64,000 nucleotides of DNA from Propionibacteriaceae bacterium (GTDB taxonomy: Bacteria > Actinomycetota > Actinomycetes > Propionibacteriales > Propionibacteriaceae), in NCBI GenBank assembly GCA_017306015.1, contig JAFKJK010000017.1:1-64000 (forward strand). Direction: 5' to 3'. Position 1 is the first letter of the stretch, and every line of letters begins with the position of its first letter. Below are positions 43,204 through 51,810 of this stretch, one piece after another. The notes under the pieces were generated by a model that was given only the letters and a program-made list of their open reading frames with translations, was not told where the DNA came from and made no database searches. A program made the position numbers and the translations under genes.

Positions 43204-43323
43204 TGCCCGCGCTCGCTCCGTTCCACCGGCCCGGTCAGGAGGTTGGTCTCCGGCCCAACGAGCGCAGCGTCGAGGCCGCCGGCGATGGCCACCGAGCGGG
43301 CGTTGAGAGGAATTGCACTGTCG

Positions 43324-43407
43324 ATGCCCCCTCAGGCCACGGAATCGGCGTATCGAAGCATCGAGCGCGCAATTCCGGTCAGCACCGGTGGCACCGTCGC
43401 CCAGTGA
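43324..43407 (+). other. 27-codon leader ORF or frameshifted permease N-terminus
   Basis: ATG 43324 opens a 27-codon frame (ending PVSTGGTVAQ) whose TGA at 43405 overlaps the GTG start of the permease. Two readings are possible: a coupled leader peptide, or the true N-terminus of the permease cut off by a one-base frameshift, since FecCD permeases usually carry 20-30 residues before the first helix. The Shine-Dalgarno (GAGAGG) is rather far upstream. A longer frame from 43203 also exists but begins inside the iron box. Confidence 0.4.
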
Positions 43408-44381
43408 CGACGTTCGGGGTGCTCACGGTCGCTCTGCTGGTGACGCTGGCAGCGAGCCTGTTCCTCGGCAGCAATCCCGTCTCACCGGCGACGGTGCTGC
43501 AGGCGCTGCTCGATCCGGCTACGGACACCGAGGCGATCGTCTGGGGCTCCCGCGTCCCACGGACGGTGCTGGGCCTGCTCGTCGGCACCGCCCTCGGCAT
43601 GGCCGGCACGGTGATGCAGGGCCAGACCGGTAACCCGCTGGCGGACCCCGGGCTGTTCGGGGTGTCGGCCGGCGCCAGCCTTGCCGTGGTGCTCGGCGTC
43701 TTCGTGCTGCACGTGAACTCGCTGGGCCTCACCCTTGCGCTCTCCCTGGTCGGCGCCGTCATCGCCAGCGTCGTCGTGTTCGGGGTCGCGGCGCTCGGTC
43801 GCGATCTCGCCAGCCCGGTGCCGCTGGCCATCGCCGGGACGGCGGTCTCTGCGCTGCTCGGCGCGGTCACGTCGTTCCTGGTGCTCAACGACGCCGAGAC
43901 GCTCGAGGCCTACCGGATCTGGGTGGTCGGTTCGCTGTCCGGACGGAGCCTGGCGGAGGTCGGCCCGGTCGTCCTGCTGCTGGCCGGAGGGCTGGTCTGC
44001 GCGCTGGTCAACGCCCGCTCGCTGAACAACCTGGCGCTGGGCTCGGAGATGGCCCGCGGCCTGGGCGAGAGCCTGACCCGCGCCCGGCTCGTCGGGCTCG
44101 GCGCGATCACCTTCCTGACGGCCGGCGCCGTCGCCCTGGCCGGCCCGATCGGCTTCATCGGCCTCACCGCGCCGCACGTCGGCCGTGCCCTCGTCGGCGG
44201 TGACCACTACCGGCTGCTCCCGGCGTCCGCCCTGGTCGGAGCGGTCACCCTGCTCGCCTGCGACGTCGTCGGACGCCTCATCGGCGGCCAGGCGGAGGTC
44301 GCCGTCGGGGTGGTCCTGGCCGTGCTCGGCGGAGTGGCGTTCGTCGTGATCGTCCGGCGCGCGAAGCTGGCCGTGCTGTGA
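43404..44381 (+). CDS. Iron-siderophore ABC transporter permease, FecCD family
   Basis: A 325-residue BtuC/FecCD-type permease. The first helix (FGVLTVALLVTLAASLFLG) begins at residue 4; SRVPRTVLGLLVG, QGQTGNPLADPGLFGVSAG and AGPIGFIGLTAPHVGR are conserved blocks. GTG 43404 is the best start, though the N-terminus may be truncated by a frameshift (see the ORF at 43324). Its end overlaps the second permease (GTGA). The two permeases form the heterodimeric channel for ferric siderophore, expressed under the iron box at 43185. Confidence 0.88.
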   Translation: MTTFGVLTVALLVTLAASLFLGSNPVSPATVLQALLDPATDTEAIVWGSRVPRTVLGLLVGTALGMAGTVMQGQTGNPLADPGLFGVSAGASLAVVLGVFVLHVNSLGLTLALSLVGAVIASVVVFGVAALGRDLASPVPLAIAGTAVSALLGAVTSFLVLNDAETLEAYRIWVVGSLSGRSLAEVGPVVLLLAGGLVCALVNARSLNNLALGSEMARGLGESLTRARLVGLGAITFLTAGAVALAGPIGFIGLTAPHVGRALVGGDHYRLLPASALVGAVTLLACDVVGRLIGGQAEVAVGVVLAVLGGVAFVVIVRRAKLAVL

Positions 44382-45454
44382 CCACGACCAGGGAACGTCC
44401 CACTGCCGTACCGGCAGGTATCACCGTCGGCCCGCTTGGCCTCCCCTGGCGCGGACGGGTGGTGACGGTCACCCTCGCCGTCCTGCTGGCCGCGGGCTTC
44501 GTGTTCACCGCGGGCATCGCCGCCGGCTCGGCCAACCTCGGTCTCCTCGACGTCCTCGGCACGCTTGCCGGCGCCGGCACCCGGGCGTCGGAGTTCATCG
44601 TCTACGAGCTGCGACTCCCCCGCGCAGCGGCCGGGCTCGCTGTCGGGCTCTGCCTCGGCCTGGCCGGTGCGCTCACCCAGACGTTCTCGCGCAACCCGCT
44701 GGCCACCCCGGACATCCTCGGGGTCACCTCCGGCGCGTCGGCCGGGGCGGTGACGGCGATCGTGCTCGGTGGCGGCGGCTACTCCGTCGGCGCCTCCCTG
44801 CTCGGCTTCGGCATCCCGGTCGTCGCGACAGTCGGCGGCCTCGCGGCGGCGGCGGCGGTGTACGGGCTGGCGTGGAAGGGCGGCGTCGACAGTTACCGGA
44901 TCGTCCTGATCGGCATCGGCGTCACCGCCAGCCTCGGTGGCCTGACCAGCTATCTCGTCGTCCGCGCGCAGCTGACCCAGGCGACGGCGGCGACGCAGTG
45001 GCTTGTCGGAAGCCTGTCCGGGGTGAGCTGGGCGAGTGTCTGGCCGATGGTGGCGGCGCTGGTCGTGGTCGCGCCGATCGCCCTGGCCCAATCCGGTCCG
45101 CTCGGGATCAGCCAGCTCGGGGACGACGTCGCGGTCGGCCTGGGCGTTCCGCTGCAGCGACACCGGCTCGTGGTGATCGCTGCTGCCGTCCTGCTCACCG
45201 CGGCGGCTGTCTCCGCCGCCGGCCCGGTGGAGTTCGTCGCCTTCGTCGCGCCGCAGGTCGCCCGCAGGCTCGCCGGCGCCGGGCGCCCGCCACTGCTGGC
45301 GTCCGCACTCGTCGGCGCCGTCCTCGTCCTGATCGCGGACGTGGTCGCCCGCACCGCGTTCACCGGCGAGATCCCGGTCGGCATCCTGACCGCCATCATC
45401 GGCGCGCCATACCTGATCTGGCTGCTCATCCATCGCAAGGGAGGAACCCTGTGA
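44378..45454 (+). CDS. Iron-siderophore ABC transporter permease, FecCD family
   Basis: A 358-residue second permease with the conserved QTFSRNPLATPDILGVTSGA and AGPVEFVAFVAPQVAR blocks. Its N-terminus of about 30 residues before the first helix is of normal length, in contrast to its partner. The start GTG 44378 and the stop both overlap their neighbours (GTGA), so translation is coupled through the operon permease, permease, ATPase, then binding protein. Confidence 0.92.
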   Translation: MTTTRERPTAVPAGITVGPLGLPWRGRVVTVTLAVLLAAGFVFTAGIAAGSANLGLLDVLGTLAGAGTRASEFIVYELRLPRAAAGLAVGLCLGLAGALTQTFSRNPLATPDILGVTSGASAGAVTAIVLGGGGYSVGASLLGFGIPVVATVGGLAAAAAVYGLAWKGGVDSYRIVLIGIGVTASLGGLTSYLVVRAQLTQATAATQWLVGSLSGVSWASVWPMVAALVVVAPIALAQSGPLGISQLGDDVAVGLGVPLQRHRLVVIAAAVLLTAAAVSAAGPVEFVAFVAPQVARRLAGAGRPPLLASALVGAVLVLIADVVARTAFTGEIPVGILTAIIGAPYLIWLLIHRKGGTL

Positions 45455-46287
45455 ACCCAGCCCTGCACGCCGAGGACCTGACCCTCGGTTACGACCGCAC
45501 GGTCGTCCTCGATCACCTCGACCTGGCCATCGAGTCGGGCACCGTGACGACGCTGATCGGCGCGAACGGCTGCGGGAAGTCCACCCTGCTGAAGGCGTTC
45601 GGACGCCTGCTCGCGCCGACCGCGGGCACCGTTCGGCTGGACGGGACGCCGCTCAGCGCGCTCTCCACCCGGGAGATCGCCCGCCGGCTGGCGGTGCTGC
45701 CTCAGCGTCCGCTGACCCCGGCCGCGACGTCCGTCCGCGATCTGGTGATGCGCGGACGGCACCCGCACCAGAGCCTGCTGCGTCCCTGGACGCCCGGCGA
45801 TGCCGACAAGGTGGCAGCGGCGATGTCCGCCACCGGCGTGGCCGACATCGCCCACCGGGACGTGAACGAGCTGTCCGGGGGCCAGCTGCAGCGGGCCTGG
45901 ATCGCTCTGGTGCTGGCGCAGGAGACCTCGACGATCCTGCTGGACGAGCCGACCACCTTCCTCGACCTGGCTCACCAGCTCGACGTGCTCCGGCTGGTGC
46001 GGACGATCAACGCCGAGCGCGGCAGCACGATCGTGATGGTGCTGCACGACCTCAGCCTCGCCGCCCGCTTCTCCGACCGGCTGGTCGTGCTCCACGACGG
46101 CGGCGTCCTCGCCGACGGCGGACCCTGGGACGTGCTCACGCCAGGCGTCCTGCGGGTCGCCTTCGGGCTGGACGCCGATGTCATCCCCGACCCCAGAACC
46201 GGCACCCCCCTGGTCGTGCCGCTCGAGCCCTCACCGCCCGCAGCCCCGGCCGAAGCACGGGCCGACGAACTGCAGACCGTCGCCTGA
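45451..46287 (+). CDS. Iron-siderophore ABC transporter ATP-binding protein
   Basis: A 278-residue FepC-type ATPase. Walker A is GANGCGKST, the signature LSGGQLQRAW, Walker B TILLDEPT, with the switch His in VLHDLS. After the ATPase domain a Pro/Ala-rich tail of about 35 residues (PSPPAAPAEARADE) has no known role. The start GTG 45451 overlaps the permease stop. It energises siderophore import. Confidence 0.95.
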   Translation: MNPALHAEDLTLGYDRTVVLDHLDLAIESGTVTTLIGANGCGKSTLLKAFGRLLAPTAGTVRLDGTPLSALSTREIARRLAVLPQRPLTPAATSVRDLVMRGRHPHQSLLRPWTPGDADKVAAAMSATGVADIAHRDVNELSGGQLQRAWIALVLAQETSTILLDEPTTFLDLAHQLDVLRLVRTINAERGSTIVMVLHDLSLAARFSDRLVVLHDGGVLADGGPWDVLTPGVLRVAFGLDADVIPDPRTGTPLVVPLEPSPPAAPAEARADELQTVA

Positions 46288-46335
46288 CCACCCGCCCCCA
46301 ACCCCTCCGAGCACCACCAGACAGGAAGTCCATCC

Positions 46336-47352
46336 ATGCATCTCCGCCGTACCACCGCCCGCCTCCTCCGGGCAGCGTTCGTCCCGCTCGTCGCCGTCCT
46401 CGCGCTGTCCGGGTGCACCAATCCGAACGCGGCCGCACCGTCCGCCCCTGCGGCCGCCACGAGCTGGACGTACACCGACGACGTCGGCAACACCGTGACG
46501 CTCGACCACGTGCCGTCGAAGATCTCGGGCTTCACCGACCAGGTGCTGTCGCTGATGAGCTACGGGGTCAAGCCGGTGGCGACGTTCGGGCGGACGGACG
46601 TGAAGACCGACACCCGCTTCGCCAACTACGACATGGACGGCGTCGCAATCGTCGGCAACACCTACGGCGAGATCGACCTGGAGGCGCTCGCGTCCGCGCA
46701 GCCCGACCTGATCGTCACGGCCGCGTACCCGACCGACCGCGAGGGCACGATCGATACCACCCAGCCCTACTACGGCTTCAAGGACCTCGAGCAGCAGAAG
46801 AAGCTGGAGGCCATCGCGCCGATCGTCACCATCAAGGTCGGCGGCGCCGGCCTGGACGTGATCAAGGCCAACACCCGGCTCGCGCTCGCGCTCGGCGCCG
46901 ACCAGGCGAAGGTGGACGAGGCGCAGAAGGCGTACGAGGCGGCCGCGGCCAACCTGACGAAGGTCGCCGGGGAGAAGGGGCTGAAGGTCGCGGCCATGTA
47001 CGCCGACGCCGACGGCGTCTACCTCGTCAAGACCGCGGACGAGCCGGAGACCCAGCTCTACGCGAGCCTCGGCGTCGACTACCTGAGCCTGAACCCGGGA
47101 GGCAACTACTACTGGGACATCTACAGCTGGGAGAACGCGGCCAAGGTGAAGGACGTGGACGTGATCCTGCTCTCCAACGAGGGCTATCAGGTCGCCGACC
47201 TGCGCAAGCAGGCGACCTTCGCCGACTCCCCGGCGCTGAAGGCCGGCCAGGTCTTCGAGCGTCGGGTCTCACCGCTCGACTACTCCTCCCAGGCCAGGAA
47301 CCTCGACACGCTCGCGGGTCAGCTCAGCAGCGCGCAGAAGGTCACCCGGTAG
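46336..47352 (+). CDS. Iron-siderophore ABC transporter substrate-binding lipoprotein
   Basis: A 338-residue FepB/FecB-type binding protein. The signal ends in a lipobox LSGC; a typical opening of the binding domain follows (DDVGNTVTLDHVPSKI), with DLEALASAQPDLIVTAAYP as the usual lobe-1 block. It starts 48 bases after the ATPase gene with GGAAG upstream. Last gene of the iron-regulated operon. A long palindrome directly downstream is its likely terminator. Confidence 0.92.
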   Translation: MHLRRTTARLLRAAFVPLVAVLALSGCTNPNAAAPSAPAAATSWTYTDDVGNTVTLDHVPSKISGFTDQVLSLMSYGVKPVATFGRTDVKTDTRFANYDMDGVAIVGNTYGEIDLEALASAQPDLIVTAAYPTDREGTIDTTQPYYGFKDLEQQKKLEAIAPIVTIKVGGAGLDVIKANTRLALALGADQAKVDEAQKAYEAAAANLTKVAGEKGLKVAAMYADADGVYLVKTADEPETQLYASLGVDYLSLNPGGNYYWDIYSWENAAKVKDVDVILLSNEGYQVADLRKQATFADSPALKAGQVFERRVSPLDYSSQARNLDTLAGQLSSAQKVTR

Positions 47353-47368
47353 CGCTCCGCGCAAGAAC

Positions 47369-47426
47369 GCTCCCGAAAGGGACGTTCGCTCCCGAAGTTT
47401 CGGGAGCGAACGTCCCTTTCGGGAGC
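47369..47426. terminator. Perfect 28-bp inverted repeat, bidirectional terminator-like
   Basis: The left arm (47369-47396, beginning GCTCCCGAAAGGGACG) and right arm (47399-47426) are exact reverse complements separated by GT. Each arm itself contains GCTCCCGAA at both ends. It lies in the 101-base gap between convergent genes and could end both transcripts, but it is far longer than a terminator needs to be and may be a mobile palindromic element. Confidence 0.8.
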
Positions 47427-47453
47427 TTCGCGGGCGGCGATCGCCGGCTCAGC

Positions 47454-48383
47454 TCATCGCAGCAGGCTGCCGTAGGTGTCGGGACGCCGGGTCTGCAGGA
47501 ACGGGAACAGCGCCAGCCAGTCGGCCCGCTGGTCGAGGTCGAGGGACGCGACCAGGACCGCGTCGGCGTCCCGTGGTGCCCGGACGAGGATGCGCCCGTA
47601 CGGGTCGCTGATGAACGACGAGCCGTAGAAGTCGAGCATCCCCTCGGCGCCGCCCCATCGGTTGGGGACCACCATGAACAGGCCGTTCGCGATGCCGTTG
47701 CCGACGATCACCTGCCGCCAGGCCGGCTCGGTGTCGAAGCCGGGATGGTCCGGCTCGGAGCCGATCGCCGTGGGATAGGCCAGCAGCTCGGCACCGGCGA
47801 GGGAGTAGGCGCGGGCGGCTTCGGGGAACCACTCGTCCCAACAGGTCGGCAGGCCGATCCTCGGCGCGGACGGGACGGGTAACTCGACCACCGGGTACGG
47901 GTCGTCCGCCGGACCTGGCCGGAAGTAGTGGTCCTCGTAGTAGCCGGCCGTCACCGGGATGTGCAGCTTCCGGGTGCGGGCGAGCAGCGTCCCGTCGGGT
48001 GCCACCAGGATCGCGGTGTTGAAGCCCAGCCCGTCCGGGCCGTCCGCCCGCTCGTACAGCGAGGCGTGCACGACCACGCCGTGTGCGCGGGCCGCGTCCG
48101 CTGCGAACCGGTAGGTGGGGCCCTCGCGCAGGTCCTCGGCGAGGTCGGACGGTCGGCTGGACGGACGAGTGTCGGCCGGGTAGCGCAGCAGGGTGAGCTC
48201 GGGCAGGAAGACCACCTCCGCGCCCGCGTCCGCAGCGGAGGCGATGCCGTCGTCCAGCACGTCGGCATGTTCGGCGGCGTCGGCGTGCCAGCAGGTCTGG
48301 ACGAGGCCGACGACCAGCGGCGGCCGTCCCGACGCCTGGACGCGGGCCGGCGAGTCGAGCGGGTCGGCGATCTGGGTTCTCAT
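47454..48383 (-). CDS. aguB: Carbon-nitrogen hydrolase, probable N-carbamoylputrescine amidase
   Basis: A 309-residue nitrilase-superfamily enzyme. The catalytic triad is visible: Glu in FLPELTLL, Lys in TRKLHIP and Cys in LPTCWDEWFPE. WDEWFPEAAR and DHYFRPG are typical of N-carbamoylputrescine amidases. With AguA, 81 bases upstream on the same strand, it would convert agmatine to putrescine: AguA makes N-carbamoylputrescine, this enzyme removes CO2 and ammonia. Start ATG 48383. Confidence 0.88.
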   Translation of the reverse strand: MRTQIADPLDSPARVQASGRPPLVVGLVQTCWHADAAEHADVLDDGIASAADAGAEVVFLPELTLLRYPADTRPSSRPSDLAEDLREGPTYRFAADAARAHGVVVHASLYERADGPDGLGFNTAILVAPDGTLLARTRKLHIPVTAGYYEDHYFRPGPADDPYPVVELPVPSAPRIGLPTCWDEWFPEAARAYSLAGAELLAYPTAIGSEPDHPGFDTEPAWRQVIVGNGIANGLFMVVPNRWGGAEGMLDFYGSSFISDPYGRILVRAPRDADAVLVASLDLDQRADWLALFPFLQTRRPDTYGSLLR

Positions 48384-48464
48384 CGTTGTCCTCGTGCTCC
48401 TCTCCGGCTTCCGTCCCGGTACTCCCTGTCGTCGCTGGGTGGGCGGGATCGGCTGGGCCGACCA

Positions 48465-49496
48465 TCAGCGCTCGCCCGGGACGCGGGGCTGCTGCTGGGT
48501 GATGCAGTGGACGCCGCCACCGCGGGCGAACAGCGGACGGGCGTCGACGGCGACCACCTCGCGTCCGGGGTAGGCGTCGGCGAGGATCTCCAGCGCCGCG
48601 GCGTCGGCCGGGTCGGCGAAGACGCCGGCCACCACGGCCCCGTTGAGCACGAAGTGGTTGACGTAGCTGTGGTCGACCCAGCCCGAGCCGTCCCGTAGCG
48701 TCGCCGGGGCGGGGAGCGGCGTCACCTGCAGCCGTCGTCCGGACGCGTCGGTCTCCTCGGAGAGCTGCCCGATCAGGCCGAGGGAGATCTCGTGGTCGGG
48801 GTGGGCCGGGTCTCGCTGGTCGTGCACCAGCAGCCGTCCGGGCGCGGTGAAGGTCGCCAGCAGGTCGACGTGTCCGCGGGTGCCGTAGGTCTCGGAATCG
48901 CGGGTCAGCCCGCGGGACAGCCAGATCACCCGGGTCGCGCCGATCGTCCGGGCGAGTTCGGCCTCGACGTCCGCGGCGGTCCAGCCCGGGTTGCGTCCCG
49001 GGTCGAGCTGGACGGTTCGGGTGACGAGCACCGAGCCCGCTCCGTCGGTGTGGATGCCGCCGCCCTCGTTCACCAGCGGTGAGTCGATCCGGATCGCGCC
49101 GCCGGCCTGCGTGGCGACTCCGCTGGCTTCGGCGTCCGCGTCCCAGCGCGCCCACTCCTGGCCGCCCCAGCCGTTGAACGTCCAGTTGACGGCGCCGAGG
49201 CGTCCGTCCTGGTCGAGGACGAAGGTGGGCCCGGTGTCGCGGTACCAGGCGTCATCGAGCGGGCACGCCTGCAGCGTGATGGACGCAGCCAGCCGGCGTC
49301 GGGCCTCGGCCATCGTCGCGGGGGTGGCCAGCATCGTCAGCGGCTCGTGCTCAGCGACCGCATTGGCGACCGCGGCCCAGGCCGTCCAGGCCTCGTCGGC
49401 GCTCGCTGGGGTGTCGCCGAGGGTGTAGCCACCGGACGGCCAGGCCATCCAGGCCCGCTCGTGCGGCTCGGTCTCGGCGGGCATTCGCCAGGCCAC
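48465..49496 (-). CDS. aguA: Agmatine deiminase
   Basis: A 343-residue peptidyl-arginine deiminase-fold enzyme. RMPAETEPHERAWMAWP at the start, WYRDTGPTF and NEGGGIHTDG in the core, and the catalytic Cys in GGVHCITQQQP near the end are diagnostic. It hydrolyses agmatine to N-carbamoylputrescine and ammonia. GTG 49496 is taken as start because homologues begin two or three residues before RMPAE. First gene of the aguA-aguB pair. Confidence 0.92.
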   Translation of the reverse strand: MAWRMPAETEPHERAWMAWPSGGYTLGDTPASADEAWTAWAAVANAVAEHEPLTMLATPATMAEARRRLAASITLQACPLDDAWYRDTGPTFVLDQDGRLGAVNWTFNGWGGQEWARWDADAEASGVATQAGGAIRIDSPLVNEGGGIHTDGAGSVLVTRTVQLDPGRNPGWTAADVEAELARTIGATRVIWLSRGLTRDSETYGTRGHVDLLATFTAPGRLLVHDQRDPAHPDHEISLGLIGQLSEETDASGRRLQVTPLPAPATLRDGSGWVDHSYVNHFVLNGAVVAGVFADPADAAALEILADAYPGREVVAVDARPLFARGGGVHCITQQQPRVPGER

Positions 49497-49584
49497 TCGC
49501 GCCTCCTGTATCAGGATTGGCCAAAGCTAGCCCACCACCGGCCGTCCGGGAACCCCCGGAGTGAGCGCACAGCGATCCGATTCC

Positions 49585-49770
49585 TGAACCATCGGGGACT
49601 GAACCATCGGGGACAGGTACTTCGGTTCACGCGGACCGATTCCTGAACCATCGGGGACAGGTACTTCGGTTCAGGTGAACGAAAGTACCCTGTCCCCGTC
49701 GGTTCACTGTCCCCGTCGGTTCAGACTGTCCCGGTTCAGGTGAACGAAAGTACCTGTCCCCGTCGGTTCA
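49585..49770. repeat. REP cluster 4: four copies plus truncated fragments
   Basis: Complete copies at 49600-49629 and 49644-49673 (reverse) and 49676-49706 (31 bp, extra C) and 49741-49770 (forward, TGAACGAAAG ends). Fragments at 49585-49599, 49707-49723 and about 49724-49738 keep only one end. The order is reverse then forward. The cluster fills the gap between the aguA start and the SLC13 gene end, 282 bases with no gene. Confidence 0.9.
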
Positions 49771-49778
49771 GGCTCCGC

Positions 49779-51596
49779 TCACAGCGGGAACACCAGCGGC
49801 ACCATCAGGGCGGCCACCAGCATCACCACCAGGGTGAACGGCGTGCCTATGCGGACGAAGTCGCCGAAGCGATAGCGTCCCGGCTCCACGATCAGCGTGT
49901 TCACCGGCGACGACACCGGCGTCATGAACGCAGCGGACGCGGCCAGCAGCACCGTCATCGCGAACGGGTACGGGGACGCACCGAGCTGATGGGCCGTCGC
50001 GATCGCCACCGGAGCCATCAGGACGGCGGTCGCCGTGTTCGACACGAACAGCCCGATGAGTGCTGTGGCAAGGAAGATCGCCGCCAGGATCACCGGCGCC
50101 GGCGCCCCGCCCACCAACGCCAGCAGCCCGCGGACGGCCAGGTCGATGCCGCCGGTGACCTCCAGCGCCTGGGCGAACGGCAGCATGCCGACGATGACCA
50201 GCAGCGTCGGCCAGTGGATCGCCCGGTACGCCGCCGGCATGTCGATGCACCCCGTCGCCCCCATCAGCAGGCAGGCGATCAGGGCCGCCACCACGTTCGG
50301 GACCACGCCGGTGACCATCAGTACGATCATCACCAGCAGGCTGGCCAGCGCGAACCACGCTCGACTGCCCGCCGGCGCGGTCTCCTCCACCTCGGCGGGC
50401 AGGTCCAGCAGCACGAAGTCGGACGCGCGCCGGCCCAGCCGGTGGATCGCCGACCACTCCCCCACGACCAGCAGGCTGTCGCCGACCTGGATGCGACGCC
50501 CGGCCTGGGGCTCGGCTGCCGCCTTCCCCTGGTGGCGCAGGCCGATCGCCGAGACCCCGTGGCGGTCGTCCAGGCCGAGGTCGCCGATCCGGCGTCCGGC
50601 CGCTCCCGAGTTCGGCGGCAACAGCAACTCGGCCATCCCGACCTGGCGGGACTGCCGGGCGAACCGCTCCGTGCTGATCCCGAGCTCCTCCAGCCCCAGC
50701 TCCAGCATCACGTCGTCGGGAGGCAGTGAACCGCTGACGGTCACCTCGTCGCCGGCGGCGAGCCGGGTGGCCGAGTCGGCACCGATCATCGTCCGCTGCC
50801 ACACCGGACCACGCTCGATGGTCAGGATCGTCAACCCGTGGCGGGACGGCAGCCGGATCTCGGCCAGCCGGCGTCCGACCAGTGGCGAGCCGGGCAGGAC
50901 CCGGAGCCGTTCGCGGCCCTCGGTCAGGCCGTACGCGGCGAGGAGGTCGGCGATGGTCCGACCCCCGGACGCCTCAGCGAGCGGCGCGTCCTTCGCCAGC
51001 CGTCCCCGGTTCAGGAGCATGTAGACGACGCCGAGAGCGAGGATCACCAGCCCGAACGGGGTGGGCGCGAAGAACCCGAAGCCCGGCAGGCCGTGGCGGA
51101 CCAGTTCGGCGTTCACCACCAGGTTCGGTGCAGTGGCGATCAGAGTGAGCATGCCGCTGATCAGGCCGGCGAAGCTGAGCGGCATCAGCAGTTGGCGCGA
51201 CGACGTCCCCAGTCGCTTGGCGACCGCGATCGCCACCGGCACGAAGATCGCGACCACCCCGGTCGAGCTCATCACCGAGCCGAGCGCGGCCACGCAGAGC
51301 ATCAGCAGCACGACCAGCCGGGCGCCGGATCCGCCGGCGTGGGCGGCGAGCCAGTCTCCGAGCCGGTAGGTGACGCCCGTCCGCGACAGTCCTTCGCCGA
51401 CGACGAACAGCGCGGCGACCAGGATCACATTCGGGTCGGCGAAGCCGGACAACGTCTCCGGCAGGGTGAGGACGCCGGTGAGCGGCAGTGCGACCAGGAC
51501 CAGGATCGCGACAACGTCCATCCGGGGACGGCCGAGCGCGAACATCACGATCGTCGCGGCCAGCAGCCCGAGGACCATCAAGAGTTCACGGTTCAT
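49779..51596 (-). CDS. SLC13 family permease with two RCK_C (TrkA-C) domains
   Basis: A 605-residue membrane transporter. Two groups of hydrophobic helices (about residues 1-200 and 405-605) flank a cytoplasmic stretch with two TrkA-C-like domains (RVLPGSPLVGRRLAEI and LLPPNSGAAGRRIGDL). The motifs SSTGVVAIFVPVA and SNTATAVLMAPVA are the paired substrate-binding loops of the SLC13/DASS ion transporter superfamily. It probably imports sulfate or a dicarboxylate with Na+. The RCK-like domains suggest control by a nucleotide or small ligand. Start ATG 51596. Confidence 0.88.
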   Translation of the reverse strand: MNRELLMVLGLLAATIVMFALGRPRMDVVAILVLVALPLTGVLTLPETLSGFADPNVILVAALFVVGEGLSRTGVTYRLGDWLAAHAGGSGARLVVLLMLCVAALGSVMSSTGVVAIFVPVAIAVAKRLGTSSRQLLMPLSFAGLISGMLTLIATAPNLVVNAELVRHGLPGFGFFAPTPFGLVILALGVVYMLLNRGRLAKDAPLAEASGGRTIADLLAAYGLTEGRERLRVLPGSPLVGRRLAEIRLPSRHGLTILTIERGPVWQRTMIGADSATRLAAGDEVTVSGSLPPDDVMLELGLEELGISTERFARQSRQVGMAELLLPPNSGAAGRRIGDLGLDDRHGVSAIGLRHQGKAAAEPQAGRRIQVGDSLLVVGEWSAIHRLGRRASDFVLLDLPAEVEETAPAGSRAWFALASLLVMIVLMVTGVVPNVVAALIACLLMGATGCIDMPAAYRAIHWPTLLVIVGMLPFAQALEVTGGIDLAVRGLLALVGGAPAPVILAAIFLATALIGLFVSNTATAVLMAPVAIATAHQLGASPYPFAMTVLLAASAAFMTPVSSPVNTLIVEPGRYRFGDFVRIGTPFTLVVMLVAALMVPLVFPL

Positions 51597-51639
51597 CGAT
51601 CACCATTCTCCGGTCTCGCCGGGCGGCATTCCGCCGATC

Positions 51640-51792
51640 CTGCAGTTATCGGCCTCGGTGAAGCGTGGCCGACCAGCCGTTCCGCCGCAACTGTCGTTCT
51701 CAGACCCGAATCCAGCCCCATAACAACAGTTGCGGAGGACTGCCCGTCCGCGCGGCGCGGGAGCCCGTCCATAACTGCAGCAACGGCGGAAC
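51640..51792. repeat. Nested inverted repeats in the SLC13-protease intergenic region
   Basis: In the 214-base gap, CTGCAGTTAT (51640-51649) pairs with ATAACTGCAG (51771-51780), and CCGCAACTGT (51685-51694) with ACAGTTGCGG (51726-51735). GTTCCGCC near 51679 and GGCGGAAC (51785-51792) are also complementary. The units look like four copies, two in each direction, of one degenerate motif (TTCCGCCGnAACTG type). The result is a possible long folded RNA or a small non-coding element. I find no ORF of substance in it. Confidence 0.55.
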
Positions 51793-51810
51793 ACGGCCGA
51801 TCAGGACGCC

